Part shown: positions 24,360 to 32,670 of the stretch, piece after piece
Numbering within the stretch: the first letter of the stretch is position 1
How the letters are laid out: each line of letters begins with the position of its first letter
Notes under the pieces: generated by a model
Told to the model about the DNA's origin: nothing
The model's database searches: none
What the model saw: the letters and a program-made list of their open reading frames with translations, nothing else
Translations under genes and position numbers: made by a program
Assembly: GCF_000472525.1 (NCBI RefSeq)
Contig: NZ_AWZT01000012.1
Span: 1 to 64,000 of the forward strand
Reading direction: 5' to 3'
Source: Paraburkholderia dilworthii
GTDB taxonomy: Bacteria; Pseudomonadota; Gammaproteobacteria; Burkholderiales; Burkholderiaceae
Length of the DNA: 64,000 nt

Positions 24360-26681
24360 TCAGACGGCAAGCGCCTCTACGTCGATAACGGCGTCCGCTT
24401 CGGCAACCAGGTCCGGCGTTTGCGAGATGAAAAACTCCCGCTCGTAGCCGCCCTGTCGCAGAACTTCCCGCTTCATGCGCATGAACTGCAGCTTGCGCTG
24501 CGGATCAAGCGGACCATCGGACTCGTCGCTAAACAGCGTCTGATACGGCTGGCCCGCATTACTGGCCAGATACAGCGCAATGCCGCGTGTCAGACATTCG
24601 TTGATCCAGACCTTCTGGCCGCCCGACATCACCGTCACTGCCTTGGTGCTGTCGATATCGGCGTCGTGCACGAGGATTTCAAATCCCTCGCGCAGTTCGC
24701 CGCTCGCCAGTGCGCGTTGAGTCTGGATCTCGACCGTGAAGCGCATGCCATAACAGGCAAGCAACAGGTCGTTCACCATCTTCGTCAGCGCCGGGCCCGC
24801 ATCGTCGATCGTCAGGGCAATCACACCTTCATTGCCTAGACCCTTCGCAAGCAGCTTCCAGCTGGTGATCTCATCGGAGATGCGGTTCGCACGCGATTGC
24901 GTCGCGTCGAATCCCGCCAGCTCCTTTGCGATGGCCTGCCGCTCGACTTCACGCGTTGCCTGTGAACGGATCAGCGATTCGATCCGCGCATCGGCTGCGG
25001 TGATGCCGTCGCGACACTGCGTCAGTTGCCGGTCCAGATCAGCAATGGCAGCGGTCACGTCTTCGACACCGAGCCGCGCAACTTCTGCGTCGAGTTCGCG
25101 CGCCTGCACCGACAGACTTTCCTGCTGTACCTGTCGTCGCTCTCGAACAGACTTCGCCTCGGCTTCCACAGTGTCCAGTTCTTCACTGGCCTTGCGAACG
25201 CCTTCGGTTGCTGCATCAAGCAATGGCTTGCGCGCCGCAAGATCGAGCGCCGTTTGCAGATCACGCCGCGAGGCCGCAATCTCCCCGGACAGCGTCTTGA
25301 GTTCGGCCCGTCGCGTTGCAAGCTGCTGCACTTCGGGCGTCAGACGATCCACCGCTTCACGGTTCGTGCGAAACGCCACACGAAGGTTGTTGAGCGAAAT
25401 GCGCTGCTCGGGAACCTTTGCATCGGCTTCACGCGCCTGGGCAAGCAGAGGGCACGTGTTGTGCATCGCGTGACCCGCACAGGGAACGGCAGCGATCACG
25501 CTAGCCTGCTGTTCCAGAGACTTCAGCAACGACGCCTTCGACTCACCCTCGGACGTGAGCCCGTTGATGCGCGAAGTGGCCGCGGTCAGTTCAAGCTGCT
25601 TGGCCTCCAGTGCTGCGATGGCCTGCTGCATGGGCTCCACACGCGCTTCGAGGCTCGCCAGACGGGCCTGGGCACCATCGCGCGCGGCGGCGGCACCCAG
25701 GATGGCGTCACGCTGGGCAATCACCGCGTTGTGACCGGCAATCGACTCGCGTAAGGCCGACAGTCGCTGCGCAAAGCGGCGATCGTCAGCCACGCCGTCA
25801 TTCACCAGTGCCTGCAGTGACGACGCGATCTGACTGCGTCGTCCGGCAAGTTCCCTTATCCGGGCCTGCGCATCCGCGTTCGCAGTCTGTTTTGCAACCA
25901 GAACTGAGCGCTGATCGCTTAGCGTGACCGACCGGGCATTGAATGCCTCCCGGCTCTCCCGAGCCGCGGCGACTGACTGGACATCCGACGCGATGGCCTG
26001 ATCAATCTGCACAACGCGGTCGCGCTTCGCCCCGAATGCAACAAGCTGCTGGTGCGTAGCATCGAGCGCGCGGCCGAGAACCTTCACGACGTCGCCGGCT
26101 TTCGCCGACAGCGCGCGCAGATGGTCGATATGCAGAAGCTCCGCGAGCAGCCCTTTAATTTCACTTGCGCCATAGGACGCGAGTGGTCGGCGGTTCTGTG
26201 CGGAAAATACGCTGGTGAAAAAAGACTCCAGCGAACCGCACACCGACTCGACACACGCATCGTAGGTTTCGGCTTTCCCGTCTGACACAGTGCCGTCTCC
26301 GGTCTGCATCGGTTGCCATGTGCCGCTCGGGTCGCACCATGCAAGGAAATACTCAGCCTTGCCGGTTTTTCCCGGTTTGCGGAACGCGAACGATGAACGG
26401 TAATGGACGCCGCCGTGCTCCCATTCAAACTCCTTGAGCGCGTGCGTTCCGTACAGGTGGTCCCAGTACGAGAATCCGTCGACAGAAAGCTTGGTCGCAT
26501 GCGAAGGCATGATCCTGTATGGATGCAGGTTATCCATGATCGTGGATTTCCCCGCGCCGTTCGGACCTGTCAACGCGATAAGGCCTGTTGGCAGCGACGC
26601 GAGATCGAGTGAGACGCTCTCGCGTTTCATACCGTCGCGCACCCCGATGAAACCCGTCAGGATCAGCTTTAGTGGGCGCAT
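24360..26681 (-). CDS. SbcC/Rad50-like ATPase
   Basis: The 773-residue product starts at an ATG with GGAGG upstream and overlaps the end of the previous gene by 13 bases. Residues 39-46 are the P-loop GPNGAGKS, followed by a long coiled-coil with Arg, Glu and Ala-rich helices. CAGHAMHNTCPLL near the middle is a possible zinc-hook equivalent. The C-terminal part holds a signature, SGGQKVWINECLTRG, and an FSDESDGPLDP D-box, as in SMC/Rad50 ATPases. With the SbcD-like gene at 27493 it would form a nuclease complex for hairpins and broken ends. It is shorter than E. coli SbcC (about 1050). Confidence 0.8.
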   Translation of the reverse strand: MRPLKLILTGFIGVRDGMKRESVSLDLASLPTGLIALTGPNGAGKSTIMDNLHPYRIMPSHATKLSVDGFSYWDHLYGTHALKEFEWEHGGVHYRSSFAFRKPGKTGKAEYFLAWCDPSGTWQPMQTGDGTVSDGKAETYDACVESVCGSLESFFTSVFSAQNRRPLASYGASEIKGLLAELLHIDHLRALSAKAGDVVKVLGRALDATHQQLVAFGAKRDRVVQIDQAIASDVQSVAAARESREAFNARSVTLSDQRSVLVAKQTANADAQARIRELAGRRSQIASSLQALVNDGVADDRRFAQRLSALRESIAGHNAVIAQRDAILGAAAARDGAQARLASLEARVEPMQQAIAALEAKQLELTAATSRINGLTSEGESKASLLKSLEQQASVIAAVPCAGHAMHNTCPLLAQAREADAKVPEQRISLNNLRVAFRTNREAVDRLTPEVQQLATRRAELKTLSGEIAASRRDLQTALDLAARKPLLDAATEGVRKASEELDTVEAEAKSVRERRQVQQESLSVQARELDAEVARLGVEDVTAAIADLDRQLTQCRDGITAADARIESLIRSQATREVERQAIAKELAGFDATQSRANRISDEITSWKLLAKGLGNEGVIALTIDDAGPALTKMVNDLLLACYGMRFTVEIQTQRALASGELREGFEILVHDADIDSTKAVTVMSGGQKVWINECLTRGIALYLASNAGQPYQTLFSDESDGPLDPQRKLQFMRMKREVLRQGGYEREFFISQTPDLVAEADAVIDVEALAV

Positions 26682-27280
26682 GAGGCGACCTCCGGATGCG
26701 GTGCATCGAAGAGGTAATCCGACGGCAGCCACGGCACATCATCGTCGTTGGCGTACAACGTGCCGACGACGGGATCTGCCAGGCGACGTGCGTCAGTCCC
26801 TTCTACCGCAGTTGCCTTCTCCGCGGCCTTTTCAGCGGCGAGCCTTTCAGCGGCCACCTTCTCGGCCGCCTTCGCCTCGAGAGTGCCTGAGACAGCTTCC
26901 TCAACGAGGTTGCAGGCGTGTGCGTAATCGGCGCTCGCCTGCCGCAGCAATGCATCCCAATTGTCGCAACCTGTCAGCACGCGGAGCTCGCGCGAGCCCC
27001 ACTGATTCGCATAACCGCTGTTGAACGACCACAGCAGGTTCTGCATCTGCACGTCCGGCACCAGCGCAAGATCGGCACTGACCGAATCAATGCGTTCCGC
27101 GAGTACCAGCAAACGACCCTTCTGCGCGATTACCGCGCCGCGGCTCTCACCGAAGGGCTGATGGAAAATGCCTGCGCTGAATCCGGCGTGGACCGTGAGG
27201 ACCTTCTGGATGTCGCGAGGCGCACGTGCTGCCGAAAAGTGCCGGACCCATCTGGCGCCGGCTGGATAAAGACCAAACAT
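26669..27280 (-). CDS. Hypothetical protein between the SbcC- and SbcD-like genes
   Basis: The 203-residue product has a clear ribosome binding site (GGAGTGTCC) and overlaps the sbcC-like start by 13 bases, so it is cotranscribed. The first half contains ESRGAVIAQKGRLLVLAERI and WSFNSGYANQWGSREL, then an Ala/Glu/Lys-rich coiled-coil-like segment (EAKAAEKVAAERLAAEKAAE) and an acidic end. No family is recognised. Placement inside the sbcDC-like operon suggests a partner of the nuclease, which is inference. Confidence 0.55.
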   Translation of the reverse strand: MFGLYPAGARWVRHFSAARAPRDIQKVLTVHAGFSAGIFHQPFGESRGAVIAQKGRLLVLAERIDSVSADLALVPDVQMQNLLWSFNSGYANQWGSRELRVLTGCDNWDALLRQASADYAHACNLVEEAVSGTLEAKAAEKVAAERLAAEKAAEKATAVEGTDARRLADPVVGTLYANDDDVPWLPSDYLFDAPHPEVASCAH

Positions 27281-27295
27281 GAGGACACTCCGAAG

Positions 27296-27342
27296 AAAAA
27301 TCGGCGGAGTGCATCCTTGGAGGGATGTTTCCCCGCCAGGGT
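27296..27342 (-). promoter_or_regulatory. Attenuator-like leader before the gene at 27280
   Basis: The minus-strand RNA has GGCGGG and CTCCGCC arms enclosing the hairpin CATCC-CTCCAA-GGATG, then GATTTTT, and the ribosome binding site GGAG directly after. An upstream CCCTGGCGGGGA could pair weakly with TCCCTCCAAGG. The layout matches the other leaders. Confidence 0.5.
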
Positions 27343-27374
27343 TAAAAGAAAAAAATGGATGCAGCGAACTGCGA

Positions 27375-27398
27375 TCGATGCGTCAGAGACGCGGGTAA
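27375..27398 (+). repeat. Dyad repeat R1 (TCGATGCGTC-spacer-GACGCGGG)
   Basis: TCGATGCGTCAGAGACGCGGGTAA; the GCGTC and GACGC arms are inverted repeats. It lies upstream (relative to minus transcription) of the leader at 27296-27342 and belongs to a set of five copies in one orientation. Confidence 0.6.
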
Positions 27399-27492
27399 AT
27401 CTGGTTCCGGTAACACGCGGATGACGTGCTACCGGAACACGACTCGCGTCCCGCACGGGAGCGCCTTACAGGCCACTCCCGCTAGACGGCGG

Positions 27493-28884
27493 CTATGCCG
27501 CAAAAAGATCGTCATTCAGCCAGTCCAGCGTTGAAGGCTCAGTGCCAGCGGGCGCGGACGGCACCGCGGAAGCTGCCGGCGCATCTGCCGCGATGGCACC
27601 GACCGCTGGGTACGGCAGCACGGTTGCAAGCGTCTGCGGATCAGACCGCTCGTCCGGTTGTGAGTCGATGCGCGCCAGAACATCTGATGCGATCGCCTCC
27701 ACCTCTGCCGAGACCAGCAACTGCAAGCGCTCCTGAAGCGGACCGACATCAACGACAGTCAGTTCGGCCCAGCGTGCGAGCTTTCCCTCGACCGTCGTCT
27801 CGAGACTGATGCCCTCGGCGCGACTACGCACGATGGGAAGGACCCGCGATTCGACCTTGAGGCCCGCAGCGCCGGAAAACAGCGCCTTGATGGCTTCGCG
27901 ATCGACGGCCTGCCGATGCTCCTCGTCGACCTGCCAGCGCACACGCACGAACTTGTCGGTGGCGTCAGCGGCGATTTCAGCAAGGCGCGCCATATCGGGC
28001 GGCCCGTCGAAGTCGATACAGACCATCTGACGCGATGGCGTCGCGATGGGCGTTGCGCTCGCCATACCGGGTTGCACGTCCCACGCGAGATAGCCCTTCT
28101 CGCCCTCTTCGCCGTAATGAAACCGGCCGATCGAGCCGGGATACGCAACCAGTCTTCCCTCGCGCGCCCACTGCTGCGCCTTGTGGATATGGCCGAGCAT
28201 GAACCCATCGCATTGGGCCTCGAAGAGCGCCGTGAGCGAGAATTCATGATCGAAGCCCGCCATCACCACGCCATGCTCCGTCGTGCAGCCATTGACGGTG
28301 CCGTGCGAGACACCGACCGTCGGGATACCCGCTGCCCGAAGCTGCGTGTTCACGCGGCCTGCCGCCGCCAGATATGCGGCAAGCACATCGCCCAGCTCCG
28401 TACCGGCTGCCAGCGCGCCAACGCCCGCGGCCAGTTGGCCCTTGTTGACCGTCGGAAGGCACGTGAACACAACTTCAGGCTTCACACCGATGAACTGGCA
28501 CAGCTCGTCGTCCGAGAATACCGGGCCCGCCGAGGCCCAGAAACGACCGTCGATGAGCGCGACCTGCGAAACGCGATCGGCAATGTGCACCTGATGCGCG
28601 CCGCCCATCAATGCAAAGTTGTCGAGCGTGCCCGGAGGTTCGTGAGAGAACGTGCCTTGCAGCATCAGCACTGGCATCGCGTTAGCGAGCCGGTGCACCT
28701 GGGTAGCAAGCGCGTGCAGGGACGGTGCATGAGCGTCGAGCCGATGATCGGTCGAATCGCCGGAAATAACACCCACCTGTGCGCCGCCCGCGATCGCGTC
28801 GCCCACCGCAAAGCTGAAACAGCGTTCCGATTCGGCCAGATTGTCCGGAGCGTAATGCAGGTCAGAAAAATGAGCGAGTTTCAA
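27493..28884 (-). CDS. SbcD-like metallophosphoesterase
   Basis: The 463-residue product starts at a TTG with GGAGGCGAAT upstream. It begins LKLAHFSDLHY, the first metal-binding motif. It then has GVISGDSTDH (an altered GDxxD), LMLQGTFSHEP in place of GNHD, SHGTVNG, and GFMLGHIHKAQQW with the last His pair. These are the phosphoesterase motifs of SbcD/Mre11. The usual GNHD is replaced by GTFSH, so activity is not certain. A long C-terminal region ends in an acidic tail (PSTLDWLNDDLFAA). It heads an operon with the SbcC-like gene and would form its nuclease partner. Confidence 0.7.
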   Translation of the reverse strand: MKLAHFSDLHYAPDNLAESERCFSFAVGDAIAGGAQVGVISGDSTDHRLDAHAPSLHALATQVHRLANAMPVLMLQGTFSHEPPGTLDNFALMGGAHQVHIADRVSQVALIDGRFWASAGPVFSDDELCQFIGVKPEVVFTCLPTVNKGQLAAGVGALAAGTELGDVLAAYLAAAGRVNTQLRAAGIPTVGVSHGTVNGCTTEHGVVMAGFDHEFSLTALFEAQCDGFMLGHIHKAQQWAREGRLVAYPGSIGRFHYGEEGEKGYLAWDVQPGMASATPIATPSRQMVCIDFDGPPDMARLAEIAADATDKFVRVRWQVDEEHRQAVDREAIKALFSGAAGLKVESRVLPIVRSRAEGISLETTVEGKLARWAELTVVDVGPLQERLQLLVSAEVEAIASDVLARIDSQPDERSDPQTLATVLPYPAVGAIAADAPAASAVPSAPAGTEPSTLDWLNDDLFAA

Positions 28885-28896
28885 ATTCGCCTCCGT

Positions 28897-28953
28897 AAAA
28901 AGCACAAAGGCCACCCGAAGGCAGCCTCAAGGATGAACACCCGCGAGGGTGTG
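28897..28953 (-). promoter_or_regulatory. Leader hairpin before the SbcD-like gene
   Basis: The minus-strand RNA has CACCCTCGCGGGTG, then AGGCTGCCTTCGGGTGGCCT and TTGTGCTTTTT. The second hairpin with the T-run ends about 12 bases before the TTG start. The separate upstream hairpin makes two alternating elements. Confidence 0.45.
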
Positions 28954-28965
28954 AAGAAAGGAAGA

Positions 28966-29451
28966 TCAGTTCATAGCGAGCGCATCGCGAACCCGCATCA
29001 GCGTGATGCCGAGCAGGTTCTGTCCACGCCATTGCGACCGGTCAGACAGCCGTGGGTCGCGCTCGCCTATGCCGATGCCCCAGATCAGATCGTAGGGACT
29101 GGCTTCGACAAGTTCGGTCGGCGCCGTGGCAAGCAGGATGGATCTGAGCCCCGGGTTCTGCGCGAACTTCTCGCGACATCCCACGAAGACAATCGACTCG
29201 CGCTTCGCTACCCAGATTTTCTGATCAAAGCCGGCCACCTTGCGGCCTATCATCTTCTGGGTCATCGGATCGCGAGTGGCGAGAATCCTTGCAGCCGACT
29301 TCTCGTCGCTGAAGAGCTTCGCCTTGGAGAACATCATGAACTGTTCAACGCTCGTGAACGCAACGTCGTGATAGGTGAAACGGCAGAGATGCCAGTTGCT
29401 GAACACATCGTCCGCGCCAAAAAACGCGGTGAAATTGCCAATCTTGCGCAC
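28966..29451 (-). CDS. NADAR family protein (YbiA-like)
   Basis: The 161-residue product starts at a GTG with AAGGAG at 7 bases. It includes FFGADDVFSNWHLCRFTYH, SVEQFMMFSKAKLFSD and YDLIWGIGIGERDPRLSDRS, which are hallmark NADAR motifs. The family removes ADP-ribose or related groups from nucleic acids or nucleosides, as in the N-glycosidase YbiA. It lies directly downstream of the larger gene at 29638 and upstream of SbcD. A role in DNA damage or phage defence has been suggested for NADAR proteins; here it is inference. Confidence 0.8.
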   Translation of the reverse strand: MRKIGNFTAFFGADDVFSNWHLCRFTYHDVAFTSVEQFMMFSKAKLFSDEKSAARILATRDPMTQKMIGRKVAGFDQKIWVAKRESIVFVGCREKFAQNPGLRSILLATAPTELVEASPYDLIWGIGIGERDPRLSDRSQWRGQNLLGITLMRVRDALAMN

Positions 29452-29589
29452 AGGACGACTCCTTGAAAACCAGACAGGAAATGGGCCGCCGAGGCGGGCT
29501 CTTTTCGATGCGCAGTTGCGCGGTCGAAAGCATTTGAGCAAACGCGGGCTTGCTGAAATGTTCTCGCGATCGAAACAGGAAAGAAGCAG

Positions 29590-29616
29590 GAAGGAAGCCA
29601 GCCCCGAAGGGCTGGC
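29590..29616 (-). terminator. Hairpin after the gene at 29638
   Basis: On the minus strand GCCAGCCC-TTC-GGGGCTGGC forms a perfect stem followed by a pyrimidine-rich TTCCTTCCTG rather than a pure T-run. It is 21 bases after the stop codon of the gene at 29638-31098 and before the NADAR gene. Confidence 0.45.
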
Positions 29617-29637
29617 AAGGATTGAAGGAACGTCAGG

Positions 29638-31098
29638 TCAGTCGAGAAACGTCGGCTGTCTGGCCGCGCCGATCTCGCGATCGAACGCTTCACGGTCGGT
29701 CAGTGCCTGCACGAGTCGCTCGTTCATCTGGTCGACGTCCTGCTCGCGCTCGGTCCAGCCGCGCCCGAACCTCGTATGGGCGTAGATGCGGAAGTCCTGT
29801 TTGCGATTCTCCGCGCTCAGGCCAAGCCGTTGCAGCAGGTCGGACATCCGGTCGCGCTTGTCTGCAAGCGTTTCCGTCGATCCGGCAGTCGCCGGCTGTG
29901 CTGCAAGCACGTGTTGCAACAACGGACCGGCAGCCGCCGCATTGCCTGCACCTGCCGTCGAAGCGGTGGTGACGGTCGCCGCCGCGGCTTCGTTTGCCGT
30001 CGCAGCTTCAGTTCCAACAGTTACCGTCGTGCCGACACCTGTGCCCGCCTCCGGGTCGACGGACGCGTCCATCACGGTACCTTCGGCAACCGCGTTACCG
30101 ATCGCTGCATCGACTTCGCCGCCGAGCCGCACGACATTGCCGCCCGCTTCGATCAGCGCGACCGCCCGGCTCGCCGTTTCCAGCGCGGAAGGTGCATCAT
30201 CGGCAGCGTCGAGCAACGCACCGATATCGATGTCTGCATCGAGTACCGTGAGCATCTGGCTGGCTCTCACTGCCTCGCCGTGCTCGTTGATCCGCGTAAT
30301 GTCGAACTCACGTTTTGTGATCCAGAATCGCGTGCCTGTCAGTTTGCCCCGAGCAAGCTGCACCGTCTGCATCGCCGAGTAGGCCTTCTGCAGAACGTAG
30401 ATCGAGTTCGTCGGCAATTCAATCAGGCCGAGCCCCTTGATGTCCGGCACCGCGAACACGAAGCTTGCAGACAGATTGCAGTGTCGCGCCTGATACTGCG
30501 GGCACTGTTCCGGATCGCAGATGCCGTCCGGAATCGCCTCATCCTGACGACGGATGACGGTGCGTCCGCCGAAGTGCCGGACCGCACGTTGCGCACGCGG
30601 ATCGCGCTCGATCTTTGCATATGTCATGCAATAGCGGATTCCATCGCGTTCGTACTGGGAGAAGAACTTCCGACCATTTGTGCCGTATACGGTCATCTGG
30701 TTCGGCAGGTTCTGCATCCAGTCGTTGAACGCGAACAGCACGGGAAACCGGTAGAGCTTCACGCCGTCACCGCGGTCCTCGCCATAGAGCCGCAGAATTT
30801 CGTCGGCCACGTCCGGATTGTTGAAGTCCGAGCGGCGGCAGGTGAAATACGCGGTGTTCTTCGGCACGAGCGCGTTTTTCAGATTGCACTTCGATTCAAT
30901 CACTTTGGCTATCGCATCGTACGGATGGCCTTGAGCGACCATGTCGTTATAGATGCAGATCGCCTGGGCGTTGCCTCGCGCCTTTGCAGTGAGCACCTTG
31001 ATACCTGGGCGGATATGCCCGATAACGGGCGGCCGCAACGCGCGTTCCTCAACGACGCTGCGAGCAGGGCCATTGACGAGATTGACTACGGCATTCAT
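29638..31098 (-). CDS. Possible Gp3-like recombination-directionality or metal-binding protein
   Basis: The 486-residue product starts MNAVVNLVNGPARSVVEERA. A Cys cluster GICDPEQCPQYQARHCN lies near residue 198, followed by LGLIELPTNSIYVLQKAYSAMQ. This resembles proteins annotated as 'hydrolase or metal-binding' or Gp3-like recombination directionality factors of phages and integrative elements. No specific match can be verified here. The C-terminal 130 residues hold a low-complexity Ala/Thr/Gly stretch (about residues 340-395) and then a charged end. The family call is tentative; a role in excision control would fit an integrative element. Confidence 0.45.
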   Translation of the reverse strand: MNAVVNLVNGPARSVVEERALRPPVIGHIRPGIKVLTAKARGNAQAICIYNDMVAQGHPYDAIAKVIESKCNLKNALVPKNTAYFTCRRSDFNNPDVADEILRLYGEDRGDGVKLYRFPVLFAFNDWMQNLPNQMTVYGTNGRKFFSQYERDGIRYCMTYAKIERDPRAQRAVRHFGGRTVIRRQDEAIPDGICDPEQCPQYQARHCNLSASFVFAVPDIKGLGLIELPTNSIYVLQKAYSAMQTVQLARGKLTGTRFWITKREFDITRINEHGEAVRASQMLTVLDADIDIGALLDAADDAPSALETASRAVALIEAGGNVVRLGGEVDAAIGNAVAEGTVMDASVDPEAGTGVGTTVTVGTEAATANEAAAATVTTASTAGAGNAAAAGPLLQHVLAAQPATAGSTETLADKRDRMSDLLQRLGLSAENRKQDFRIYAHTRFGRGWTEREQDVDQMNERLVQALTDREAFDREIGAARQPTFLD

Positions 31099-31111
31099 GA
31101 GAGTTTTCTCG

Positions 31112-31360
31112 CTAGAAAAAAGATGGCCGGGTGCGCAACTCGCTGGCTGACTGCTCCAGCGCGTGTGCTGCCGCGTCTCCGCGGCGCTCGGCTATGTGGG
31201 AAAGAAAAACGCGTCGATCCGGATCGCTGTACTTCGCGACCTGGGCGACCTCGCAACGCGCCCGCCATGCTGGCGATGCGGTATCTACAGTGGCGCGCTC
31301 CTCGGCAATCGTGTGGTTGATCGCTTCGGCAATGCGCTCGTCAAGACGGTCTGGAAGCAA
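31112..31360 (-). CDS. Hypothetical protein, possibly DUF7696-like
   Basis: The 82-residue product has a TTG start with a perfect AGGAGG ribosome binding site (TTG CTT CCA GAC). It includes INHTIAEERATVDTASPAWRARCEV and FLSHIAERRGDAAAHALEQSA, a helical pattern like that of small DUF7696 proteins of conjugative elements. The end is SELRTRPSFF. It heads the operon that leads to the gene at 29638. The family name is from memory. Confidence 0.55.
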   Translation of the reverse strand: MLPDRLDERIAEAINHTIAEERATVDTASPAWRARCEVAQVAKYSDPDRRVFLSHIAERRGDAAAHALEQSASELRTRPSFF

Positions 31361-31393
31361 GGAAGACCTCCTATGGGGCAGGACAACAGGACG

Positions 31394-31429
31394 AAAAAAA
31401 ACGCGTCCCTCGGAGTGAGGAACGCGTTT
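31394..31429 (-). promoter_or_regulatory. Terminator-like leader before the gene at 31360
   Basis: The minus-strand RNA has AACGCGTTCCTC-ACTC-CGAGGGACGCGTTTTTTTT, a hairpin with an eight-base T-run, followed by the AGGAGG-preceded TTG start after about 30 bases. Another long hairpin (GCGCCACGACCCC and GGGTTGTGGCGC) lies at 31455-31490, and GAGGACGTCAGTCGTCCTC at 31508-31527. Confidence 0.55.
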
Positions 31430-31999
31430 CGGGATTCGATAAAAAATGACCTGAGCGCCACAACCCTTCTGGGGTCGTGGCGCTCAGGGAGCCGAGGGCT
31501 CATATACGAGGACGTCAGTCGTCCTCGCGCAGCATGATCACGCTGCGCAACAGCCCATTTTCGGAAAATGCATTCCGCCGCAGGATCACGGTTCAGTCGA
31601 CTTCGATCGTTCTACCCAGACGGGCTCTGGAGAGAGAACACCCGATGTCCGGGTCCGAACGATGTCGCGGCGCAAATGAATGCGGCCAGCGACGAGTTTT
31701 ACGACTGAATGAATGGGGAGCGCGGGCGAGGCGCTCATCAGAAGAGAATTCCACACCAGTAGCCAACTGGTCGGAGCATGCCTCGGGGTAAAGCTGCAGG
31801 CACGGCTTGGTACAGAAGATGGACTCCGGGCTGGCCGGGTCATGTCGATGCGTCAGAGACGCGAGAAGTAGAGTCAGTATTGCGCAAAAGTGAGCGCGCA
31901 TAACCCCGAAAGGTCGCGAAAACAGCGCAGCTTTTGCCTGGGTCAATGTGTGCTACCGCACGCAAAATTGGTGGTGAGAGAGACCACCCGAAAAAGACC
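31430..31999. other. Regulatory-looking intergenic region, about 570 bases
   Basis: No gene is well supported. The stretch lies between the divergent units at 31112-31360 (minus) and 32000-32584 (plus). It holds three hairpins (see 31394-31429) and one copy of the dyad repeat R2 at 31845-31868. A minus-strand frame (31593-31946) starts with a signal-like MRAHFCAILTLLLASL, but it runs through the R2 repeat and lacks a ribosome binding site. Confidence 0.45.
31845..31868 (+). repeat. Dyad repeat R2
   Basis: TCGATGCGTCAGAGACGCGAGAAG, the first 19 bases identical to R1. It lies between divergent operons, upstream of the minus-strand operon at 31112-31360. Confidence 0.6.
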
Positions 32000-32584
32000 A
32001 TGGCCGCAGTTCCTGATTTCCTCCCGGAGCCAGAGCGCCCGGACAAAGACGCACCCACAGCCGACAGCCCACCGCTGAGCGGGCTGAAGCCTATTGAGCG
32101 CCTGACCAGTGACACGCGTATCGCCCGAATCAATCCGGAATCCGATACAACAACGGTCCTGCGCTATAGCTCGCAGTTTGCCCGCGACTACATCCGCTCC
32201 GACTACAACTTCTGCGCGGCAAAGATCGCCGTCGCGCGAGGCGGTAAGGTCCGGGCCCTTGAGAACGCATTGCGGGAAACGGCCGAGTGGCTCCGGAAGA
32301 CCGATGGCTGGCTCGCGCGTCACGAGCTACGCGCAATTGATATGCCGCACGAAGAGATCGAGCTCGTCGTTACGCGCCCGCTCGCCGGGTTGCTGGTTCG
32401 CTGCCTAACCCAGTTCGACCGCATCTTTGTCAAATCTCTGGCGGCCGTTGTGATGAAAAAGATCACGCCTGAAGATCGCGCCCGGATTCTTTCGAACGCG
32501 GAACGGCGGCTTAAGCACATCGTTCAGGTTTGCATGCCTGACAACGACCAGTACGAGTTCGACGGCGAACGCCGGGGCTCCTGA
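32000..32584 (+). CDS. DUF1845/AcaB-like protein of the element
   Basis: The 194-residue product contains LRYSSQFARDYIRSDYNFCAAKIAVARGGKVRALENALRE and a long C-terminal helix region with VVTRPLAGLLVRCLTQFDRI. This looks like the DUF1845 (AcaB-like) proteins of integrative and conjugative elements, which may be regulators. A start at 31946 in the same frame is also open, and no strong ribosome binding site marks either. The family call is from memory of the pattern only. Confidence 0.5.
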   Translation: MAAVPDFLPEPERPDKDAPTADSPPLSGLKPIERLTSDTRIARINPESDTTTVLRYSSQFARDYIRSDYNFCAAKIAVARGGKVRALENALRETAEWLRKTDGWLARHELRAIDMPHEEIELVVTRPLAGLLVRCLTQFDRIFVKSLAAVVMKKITPEDRARILSNAERRLKHIVQVCMPDNDQYEFDGERRGS

Positions 32585-32670
32585 ACCGCATTATCCCGTT
32601 GTCGACTTTGCCGGCACTTGAGCTTGCTGCCGGATGGATACGCTCGCCCCATCACCCTGTTGGAGAGGAA

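Noticed and set aside
27916-29466. Long plus-strand frame (516 codons) opposite the SbcD-like and NADAR genes
   Set aside because: It is antisense to two genes with clear motifs, has an Arg/His-rich composition and no recognisable domain.
29776-31320. Long plus-strand frame (514 codons)
   Set aside because: It lies opposite the gene at 29638-31098, has an Arg/Cys-rich shadow composition and no ribosome binding site.
31593-31946. Minus-strand frame with a signal-like start
   Set aside because: It runs through the dyad repeat R2 and has no ribosome binding site, so the region is described as regulatory.
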